DNA of 64,000 nt from Lumbricus rubellus. Lineage: Eukaryota > Annelida > Clitellata > Crassiclitellata > Lumbricidae. The DNA lies in NCBI GenBank assembly GCA_945859605.1, contig OX243817.1, positions 31,825,670-31,889,669 on the forward strand, in the 5' to 3' direction. Under the pieces are notes generated by a model. The model saw only the letters and a program-made list of their open reading frames with translations, ran no database searches and was not told where the DNA came from. Both the position numbers and the translations under genes were made by a program. Below, piece by piece: positions 55,936-64,000 of this stretch (position 1 is the stretch's first letter; each line of letters opens with the position of its first letter).

Positions 55936-58900
55936 TAATTCATATAATTGGCAGACGATGACAGGCTGATGAGCCAGAGAGTTTAGGCAAATTGCCTTGT
56001 AATAGAGAGAGGGTATACATGGGTTTCAGTGGCCACACTGATCTTAGGGTTTTCACATGAGAATGTCCGTGCCTACTTATCTGATTGAAAACCAAACTGA
56101 TCCGGTTGTCTTTGCTGGTCCTTATTTCAATAACCTCAATGACTCTGCTAGTCGACCTGCACTCTCTAACCCAGTCTCATTCTGTTTGAAGTTTTTGAGG
56201 AATTTGGACGAGGGACAGTTGACAATTACTAACGTGGTGTATATGATACCATTGGGTAATCAAGCAACGGCAAGGATAACATCATGAACTAGTGAAGGTA
56301 AAATTGGGGACGATGGTGGAATTTCTTATCTTGGGTGGTCTGGGGAAAGGGTTCCAGAGACATAACAGTCTTGAAACAACTGTTGTATGTTTGTCCATTT
56401 TCTAAGCTGTTATCTTAGAGTGTTCTTCGGCTACAGTGTAAACATGAAATCAAATATCACACAACTGGACACCGCTTCTTAGTCTCCCACCTTTCATTCA
56501 TATGCCGCCACTTACAGAGTGGAGGGCTGATCTTGCCTATGTTGCTTTAAGTTCCATTGACCAGTATAATTATCTGTGATTTGTGTTGTTTTACTTCACT
56601 GTATATTAGTCTAAATGAGCAGAATATACATGGACTGTACACTGTACAGCATATCAATGTACAGCACTAAGCCTACATTCTACATATCTTGCAAACATGC
56701 GTACATGTACGCACATGTACACGAAAATACTCGGATACATGCATACAAATAATACATAAGCTTACTCATTACTCGCATACAGTTTTATGCATCCATGGTA
56801 ATCAGTGCGTCCACTCCCCTTGTTGCACAAGTGTTCTGCTTGGTCATGTGATTTTTCGGCTTGCACTTTGCTTGAACCTGTGCTTTAAAATTTTCACTTA
56901 CCCTATGTTACATATGCATGAGTGAACAATGAACATTGCTTACATTCATACATATATAGTCTATGTATACATTTGGGGCGTAACCAGACCTTCTGCCCAC
57001 TAGTTTTGTTTCAACTGAGTGCCTGTGACTTAGCTTCATCTGGTCCTGTAGAAATCTTGGGAACTGTTGCTAATTAAATATGAAGTATTGTTTTTTTCTC
57101 GCAACCCTATAGCTGCTCACCCTTTACCCTGCTCCATTCATAATAAGAGAGAGAGAGGGTAGGTGATACAAAGAACAACCGGTGTCAAGTGACTCCTTGG
57201 GGCAGGCAAATAACAGCTCTACGATTGATACATTGGATGAAAAAACAAAGTCTCAGATGGTACAGACGGGGGAAAAAATTGGAAACTGGGTGGAAGATAA
57301 AGGATGTGGTCGCTGCTGTTGTTGTTTCTGTGCTTGAAGAGATAAGAAATGAAATTAAGTAGATTATAAGATGAGGATTGTCTGCTTTTGAGCGATGTAT
57401 GTTTGCCAGAGATAAGACTGGAAGATGAAGTGTGAAGGGGAAAGAGATAGCACAGAGCAGGGATCATCCCCCATCAAATCTGGATCAACACCCCTCCCAC
57501 CTACCCCCCTGATCAGGTGATTCATTGTTTTGTTCTCTGACAAAGGCCAGCTCCATATATACAGACCAGAACCAGGTTCGCTCTAAGTGGTATTGTAAAT
57601 GAATTCTGCCACTGAAATCCAAAGGTCATCCGCGGTCAGAGATTCTGCTGCTGGTGCCTAGCCCTTCTAAGGTCGTCTGCCAGAGAGGCTTAATGTTTCT
57701 GGTGGTGCCTTCCTATACATCCAGCCTGGCAGAACCTGCTTTGTCTGGAGCACCTGTTTGTCTAATCTCCCTCATCCAATAGCTTAATAATAATTGCAAC
57801 AACAACAACAACCACGATGATGATGATGATAGTGATGATGTTGATGATGATGATAATGAGGAAGAGGAAGAGAAGGAGGAGGATGATTGATGATGAAGAG
57901 GAGGAGGAGGAGGACGAGGAGGAAGGTGATGACGAGGAGGAAGGTGATGATGAGGATGAAGATGGAGACGATGATGAAGATTGATGATTTTGATGATCTT
58001 GATGATGGTGATGATTATGATGATTATGAAGGAGAAAAAGATGTTAATTTATAATTATAACACCGGTGTTAAACAAGCAAGACCCTAGAAAATGGCCTTG
58101 TATGTATACGTGAGCGAAAAATTAATGGCAGTCATGTGATACTCTAAAAAGGTGGTCTTAAGCTGTGAATTGAATGTCCATAGAGATTTTTCATTCTTTC
58201 TGTGATCAGATGAACTGTTCCATTGAGTTTGGCCAAGATACATCTAGGGAAAAAACAGTTGCTTAACCTTCACTCGTAGAAGACTCCAGGCGGACATGTG
58301 ACTTATTTCTCCTATGTACTCTGATTTATCACTTTGACTTCTTGTCAACTCTATGAATTTTTAAAACACTCATAAAGTAAGGTGGGCGATGTAAAAGTTG
58401 GTCTAAACAGGTCAGAAGTGTCAAAGTTTCTCGCACGCAAAAGACTTTCGTAATTGTATTATTTCCGCAATCTTACAATTTCTTTGACAACCAAAATCTA
58501 AGTTGCAAGAAGCATCTGAGACACTGACGTTTAGTTAGAAACAAAAGATGATGGAGTAAGTGTGCCTCTATAGTCTAATGACAAAGTTCAGACAGTACAG
58601 AGGTTGGAATTAAATAAAGGATAAGAGGAGAAGGAGGGTTATTTTGAAAAGATAATACACATTTTGCATGCAATTCATCGAAGTAATATAAACTTTCAAT
58701 AAGTATGTCAAATTGGGTCAGTGTTCACATTTGGCGATACCGAAATCGTAATCCAAATTTCTAGAACGCTATGCAAAAGTCAAACGCAGGGCACGAGCTT
58801 ATTCACGAGCACAAAAGCAGTCGTTATATATGGTGAGACAAAGATAAAAGCTACTGCCTGAAATATACAGAGCTATTTAGACACTAAACACAGATCAGTT

Positions 58901-59150
58901 GTAATCTATGTTTTCATAAATAAGTTCATTGGAAAGCCGTAACTCAACAACTCATTTTAGACACCTCTAAATCATTTTTATCTGAAATTACATTGCTGTA
59001 AATTGTTAAACTAGTATAGTTTGTAGTGATGAATAAAGTGGATTGGTAGAAATTTTAAGATGAGTAAAAGTGATTAATGATTATCTATTACCACTAAACT
59101 TCCATTATTAGTAATTTACTTCTATTGCTGTATACTGTTTTCTTACTATA
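55936..59150. other. Non-coding stretch with simple repeats
   Basis: Apart from the GAT/GAG tract at 57810-58025 I see only unique AT-rich DNA. Small frames at 56057-56287, 56689-56925 and 57219-57467 have no motifs. Confidence 0.4.
57810..58025. repeat. (GAT)n/(GAGGA)n simple-sequence tract
   Basis: About 215 bp of GATGAT and GAGGAGGA; Asp/Glu-rich if translated, with no gene context. Confidence 0.9.
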
Positions 59151-59154
59151 CTTT

Positions 59155-59315
59155 TGGGGCACAGTATCCGGTTGGTAGAGAGCTAGCCATGTAATGCAGG
59201 GGTACAGGTTGAACCTTCTGTAAAGCAGTTACTGTGTAGGGACCTTTAGCAATTCTCACTTGCATTTGCTCAGAGGCATTGAAGATTGCCATTAAAAACT
59301 AAATAGGGATGCTTA
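59155..59315 (+). mobile_element. Degenerate tRNA-derived SINE
   Basis: GTATCCGGTTGGTAGAG resembles an A box and AGGTTGAACCTTC a decayed B box, correctly spaced. CTCAGAGGCATTGAAGATTG further on recalls the common SINE 3' half. Confidence 0.5.
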
Positions 59316-59873
59316 ATATATGCATAATAATAATAATCATATTAATAGGCCTAGTAATATACAGTTAATGTTTAAGAGGCTTACCTTGGAGCAAATTTTG
59401 AAGTAAATGAATGAAATAAAATACTAATAAATGACTAAATAACTCATAACTGTATTAAAGTAGAAAGGACTTCACAAATGACACGATCGTCTTCATAAGT
59501 TCTCAGATGAAGGCATCCTTTGTGGTCAATAAATCTGAAGAAAAAATAATGACGCACCCATGTGGGAACGACGCCTAAGTAGGTCTACACGTCTAGGTGT
59601 TTGGTCATTGTAAACACAAACTGAGAATGAAGTAATGGAATTCCGTAGATAAGATTAGATGAGAATAAGAAACCTTCTGTGAAAATCTTGTAGGCAGCCT
59701 TGAACCCTCTCGCCATCCGATATCTGTTCAGTTGCCAGAAGAATTCGCGTTGCTGACTGATAGGCGCAGATAAGAAACGGAATAGTCCTGACAGAAACTT
59801 ACCAGTCCACTAGTTAACTTGTTAAACCTAACACTGAGCAAGCCGTCTGGTCTTCGTAGGACTGGTGCTAAAA

Positions 59874-61079
59874 AATTCCTAATTTATTTACTGCGATGTG
59901 TTACTTTCATCTATTGCGTATCTGGGTTTTTCGTGTTTTGTTTTTAAATCGACGCCTTAAGGTCAACTGCCATTGCAGTGACCTTTAAATGGCATGACAC
60001 CCATTCGAATGGGTAGAGGGTCACTAGGGTGTGGTGAAGGATCTCACCTGATCAATTCATTGATAACAAGCAGAGTTGAGGTAGTCATACGGTTTTATGG
60101 GAAAAGGTATATATTTGACTTTATTGTAGCAATTTCAAGCTTCTCTTTCCTGTATGCTTTCAAGGGAGTTTACTAGCTTAGAAGTGAAGCATGTGAATGT
60201 AATGTAGAATTGCAAGTACTGGGTTACTTGTACCCAGTACTTTTAAAATGACTGTGCCGCCATGCATATTAAGTGCATAATTTACTGCAGGAAGTTGATA
60301 CAATCTATTCAGTGTTACAAATGTTGCAAATGGTGCTGCTTACAAAGCATACCTCTGGCTCCCTATGAACAAACTCCACGGTCTAGATATAGTCAGTTGA
60401 AAAAGTCAAATAGAACAGTTAATTGTCTTTCATTTGGTCCACAAACAAAAGTTTTGAATTCAAATGATAAAATCTCTAAAAAGGTGAAAGCTTTAGCTGT
60501 CCAAAGTTAATGTTCTAAGTTCCTTGAAAGCAAGCAGGAAGCTTAACTTGATATTGTAACATGAACTGGCAGTCTTGATTTTGGTGCTGCATGCAAATGG
60601 AGCCTAGCACTGCTTGGCTTGTACACAATGTCTGACTGAAGCACATGTGAACAACAGAGTATATTATACAGCTACAATTTTTTAGCCAATTAGTTGTACA
60701 GTTAATGCAGGGCAGAGGTTTCTTGGAGATTTTGACTCTCTTGTGGTCAGCTTAGCTTTGATGAGTATATACGCAGTGCGCACTGATCATAGTTATGCTG
60801 TTAGAAGATGGACATGTATTGAGGACTTGAGGGAGAAGACTGGCCAATGAAAATTGAAATCCATGGCTGCCTGGCTATGCTAGCTATGCTAGCCTTAATA
60901 AGCGAATTCTCTTTCAATCTAAACTAAAAGAGAAAAGTTTGTTACAGAGTTTTATTAGGATAGGATAAGGTCTCTGCAATAGCAGCTGTCCTTAAGATGC
61001 CACTTTAAAAACAAAACACGAAAAGCCCAGATACGCAACAGATGAAAGTAACACATCAGAGTAAATAAATTTGGAATTA
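59874..61079. mobile_element. Inverted-repeat element of ~1.2 kb, superfamily unknown
   Basis: 59874-59992 and 60955-61079 are inverted copies of about 120 bp. Both contain TTATTTACT, GATGTGTTACTTTCATCT, TTGCGTATCTGGG and CGTGTTTTGTTTTTAAA; the inner part has a shared TTGCAGNGACCTT. Between them is a plus-strand frame of 82 codons (60262-60510), Cys/Lys/Ser-rich at its start, which I do not recognise. A palindrome GTACTGGGT...ACCCAGTAC lies at 60218-60241. Outer ends and target duplication could not be fixed. Confidence 0.65.
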
Positions 61080-61379
61080 GCCTACCTAAGTTATCCTATA
61101 GGATACTAGTTTTAGGATCCATTATGTAGGCGTTCAGCATTTCATAGTAGAAATATCAAGATCTGCAGAGTGCTGGATGACTTGAATCTCGATGGGGTGT
61201 GAAGTTGTGATGGTGGATACGAACTTGTGATTGATGTGTAGTCTGGAAGGCATTCAATTTAAGAGAATAGAGGTGGAAGAGTGCAGGAAAGGAAAGGGAA
61301 GACAGAAGAGCTGACCTGTTGTGGCCTGGCTCCGTTGAACATTGGACATCTCAGAGGATGATACTGGTTTGGGTTGAGG

Positions 61380-61410
61380 GGGGGGGGTAAAATGAGGGGG
61401 AGGGGTGTGC
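61380..61410. repeat. Poly-G/GGGGA run
   Basis: Short G-rich run; reverse-strand Pro-rich frames over it are artefacts. Confidence 0.8.
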
Positions 61411-61582
61411 TTGTGTTGATGGCATTTGAAGGAGAATGAAACCAAATGTGCACTTAATGACTCCCCAGAAAATCCATATCATCAGCATTCATACCCTGAT
61501 GGACCAGCAGCACCATCAGCAGCACCAGTGAGGATCCATCAATCACCGCATTCTAAGTCTCTGTCATTTACTGTCCCTTTGT

Positions 61583-61631
61583 CTCTTGCACTGTCTCTCT
61601 GTCTGTCTGTCTTGTTGCCTCTATCTCTGTC

Positions 61632-61674
<43 letters not shown>

Positions 61675-62240
61675 TTCTTTCTGTGTGCCTTGTAATGTCT
61701 TTCCTCATCCTAGGATTGCCTTATGATGAGAACGTCATCCTTCCATAATTATGTGTCAGCACACGTATGTCTGTCTGTCTGTCTCTTTCTCTGTTTGTCT
61801 TTGTTTGTTTGCTTATCTGTCTGCGTGTTTCTTTTTAATTTTTTTATCTAAAAATCAGTTATTCCTGTTTTAACTTTTCTTTCCATGTCTCTCTCTTCCT
61901 GTCGCCTCTTTGTTTGCTTATCATGTCCTGTGGAAGCCGCCCGTCCTGAAGCTAATTGACAATGGAGACAGTATACAATAACTGCTGTCCATCAACTTCT
62001 GCATTCCTCCTCATGTCTGCCTCCTCCTTTGTCTCTGTTTCTGCATTCTTATGTCTGTCTGCTTCTGGTTTCTGTCTCTTTCTAATATAGTAGGTACATG
62101 TATCTTTGTCTGTCTAACTGTCTGTCTGCCTGTCTCTGTCTATGTGTGTCTGTAGATATAAGATTTTCCTTTCAGTCTTCATGCTTGTCTCTTTTGTTGT
62201 TTCTGTCCTTCCCTCTCTCTTGTTCTGTCTGTCTGTCTGT
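61583..62240. repeat. (TCTG)n-rich pyrimidine region
   Basis: CTGTCTGTCT microsatellite runs at 61590-61690, 61765-61830 and 62105-62240 within T/C-rich DNA. Confidence 0.85.
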
Positions 62241-62280
62241 CTCTATTTCTCTCTATATTTATATACATATATATATATAC

Positions 62281-62563
62281 ATGCGACCTGGTGGCGGACC
62301 GGTAACGCGTCGGCTCACGGAGCGTGAGGTTGCGGGTTCGACTCCGGGTAACGACCTTGGGCAAGTTGTTCACGCACACGTGCCTCTGTCACCAAGCAGT
62401 ATAATTTGGTACCGGCGTACGCTGGGAAGTAAACGGCAAGTCCTGCGATACACTGGCCCCGTGTCCAGGACCTTAATTGGGACTCGTCCATTGCCGGCTC
62501 AAGGGCCTAGAAAAGGAGATGAGCGCCTCACCAACGGGCCTTCGGCCCTGGGATGTCTTTACT
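62281..62563 (+). mobile_element. tRNA-derived SINE, near full length
   Basis: The head ACCTGGTGGCGGACCGGTAA has an A-box-like part, and GGTTCGACTCC at 62335-62345 is the B box. CCTTGGGCAAGTTGTTCACG follows, a block common after SINE tRNA heads. The long body (GTACCGGCGTACGCTGGGAA, CCAACGGGCCTTCGGCCCTGG) differs from the other SINEs here, so this is a separate family. It sits between (TA)n runs, which may have been the target. Confidence 0.8.
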
Positions 62564-62564
62564 T

Positions 62565-62645
62565 TATATATATACATATATATTATAATCTAGTATATAT
62601 ATATATACATATATATTATAATCTAGTATATATATATATACATTC
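62565..62645. repeat. (TA)n repeat, duplicated 33-bp unit
   Basis: TATACATATATATTATAATC occurs twice in tandem. Confidence 0.85.
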
Positions 62646-62649
62646 ATTG

Positions 62650-63550
62650 AATGAATGAATATGTATATATGTATATCGAAATGTCTTGCTGTGCATTCCA
62701 TTCTTTCTGGATCCGTCTTTCCATCTATTTTTCTCAGCAGGTGACTTCGACTTCTTTTGATGATCATGATGCAGTTCATCTTGTGAGGAGGTAGGAAGTG
62801 CTGTGTGCCAATAATATTTTCGCAATCGTTTTTTCCCGCCTAAATATTCAATGAATGTTGGATGAATACATTTTGATGCCACATCGTCTGCAGCTGACCA
62901 TTTTTCATAGAACAAGAATATGAAGAAATAATGAGAACAGTTGGAGAGTAAGTCCGGTCCTAGTTTCATCAAACTGGATTCAGACTGCAATCTCCCATTA
63001 TTGTATGTTATCTGTATCTAATGTCCTCTTAGATGTTTCTTTGAGGCTGAATAGTTGTGGCTAAATCATTCCCAAGTTCTTATTGTGGCATGTTTGTTTG
63101 TCTGTTAGCTTTTGAACTTCAAACTCTATTGGCCCATATATGTTTCAACGCTTAGATTGTTTTTCTGCCCTCGTTGGACGTATACTATCGTCAAACTTGC
63201 ACCTTGTAACTTTAAATACTGACGGAGAGTTATACACGAATACCAGGATTCTTTGCATAGTTAGAGTTGCAGTCATGTTATGGAAGTATAATGGAACACA
63301 CTACAACAAGTTTCACTGTGTTTTGAAATACTTTTGATTTGACAACTATTGTTCCAGTTTAGCAAGTTCTGTGAGCAAAGTTTGTGTTTAGAATGACAAG
63401 ACTTTGAAGAATGATGTTAGAAAAAGTTAGTATTAGTATTAGTTACAATCACTGATTGAGTTGTTTAGGGGAATCTGATTGTAAAGAGGAAGATGCAATC
63501 CCCCTCCCCCATCATGGGAGATCAGATAATTAGGGACACTGGTCACCCTA
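62650..63550. other. Non-coding stretch, nothing recognised
   Basis: Unique sequence. A 124-codon minus-strand frame at 62616-62990 begins in the TA repeat and shows no motif. Confidence 0.35.
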
Positions 63551-63555
63551 TCAGT

Positions 63556-63654
63556 TACGGGCTGCTATAGATATGTTTGCTTGGGTGCAGGAATTTCAAC
63601 CCTCCTATCTGATATGATACTATTACTAACCACTAGACTAACACATCCCTGGTC
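63556..63654 (-). mobile_element. tRNA-derived SINE head, minus strand
   Basis: In reverse, GTGTTAGTCTAGTGGTTAG carries an A-box-like part and GGTTGAAATTCC a B-box-like part about 30 bases later. The body is not clearly recognisable. Confidence 0.5.
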
Positions 63655-63804
63655 ATTTGCAAGTGGTCAAAGTTTATAATTGCCAGACAAAATTTAATGG
63701 TCAGTGAAACAAGAGGAGCTTCATCAGACATGCAGTGGCTGAGTGCAGACATTAATTTAGAGAGTAATTTTGAATATTTTAAACAGGTCCATGTCCACTG
63801 AGGT

Positions 63805-63945
63805 CCGGCACCTCTGTGAACCTTTGTGAACCTCTGTGTGCCTCTGTGAGCCTCTGTGAGCCTCTGTGAACCTCTGTGTGCCTCTGTGAACCTCTGTGTG
63901 CCTCTGTGAACCTCTGTGTGCCTCTGTGAACCTCTGTGAACCTCT
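63805..63945. repeat. Minisatellite, 10-bp unit CCTCTGTGAA/CCTCTGTGTG
   Basis: About fourteen units, with GAA and GTG variants alternating in 20-bp pairs. On the minus strand the 10-bp period gives a false repeat protein (HRGTQRFTEA-like). Confidence 0.9.
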
Positions 63946-64000
63946 GCAATCTGCATAAATAAACGGTCAACTGATTCGTATAATTCAACTTGCGGATCAG

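Noticed and set aside
63805..63956. Repeat protein with HRGTQRFTEA-like units
   Set aside because: A 10-bp minisatellite read in frame; no start context, no gene structure.

Overview
The window looks like gene-poor nuclear DNA of an animal, most likely a marine invertebrate (an echinoderm-like deuterostome is my best guess; no host gene here settles it). Reasons: no bacterial gene order, AT-rich sequence full of simple repeats, tRNA-derived SINEs, short DNA transposons (MITEs) with clean target-site duplications, LINE 3' ends, and exons with GT splice donors. Two 200-bp runs of N (10239-10438 and 54555-54754) are assembly gaps.

Layout. 1-5890: mostly unique DNA with a LINE C-terminal fragment (2093-2464), an intact SINE with a 12-bp duplication (2675-2882), two more SINEs and a hAT-type MITE (4038-4360). 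5892-14442: a direct tandem duplication of about 4 kb. Each copy carries, on the minus strand, a TATA-like box, a 5' leader and a 56-codon first exon with a signal peptide, ending at a GT donor. The exon is better conserved than its surroundings, so this looks like a duplicated gene for a small secreted protein or peptide precursor; its later exons were not found. 14443-18635: a LINE tail, microsatellites, a SINE and a 1.0-kb hAT-type element.

18636-26346 is the centrepiece: a 7.7-kb LTR retrotransposon with two apparently identical 1,671-bp LTRs, a tRNA-Leu-like primer site, a polypurine tract and one 1,271-codon ORF. The ORF starts inside the 5' LTR, reads through the LTR end and the primer site, and encodes Gag, a zinc knuckle, an aspartic protease and then only the tail of an integrase. 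Reverse transcriptase, RNase H and the integrase core are missing in frame. It is therefore a young, non-autonomous Gag-protease element whose LTR encodes the first ~232 residues.

26347-64000 has no convincing host gene. It holds piggyBac-like MITEs, a foldback-like element (30148-30926), a hAT MITE (34080-34286), a TA-flanked element with repeated internal motifs (40930-41911), an exactly 1,000-bp Tc1/mariner derivative with a transposase remnant (54934-55933), a 1.2-kb inverted-repeat element (59874-61079), several SINEs, and many microsatellites and minisatellites. The palindrome TAGGCCTA is strongly over-represented across the host sequence and seems absent from the young retrotransposon.
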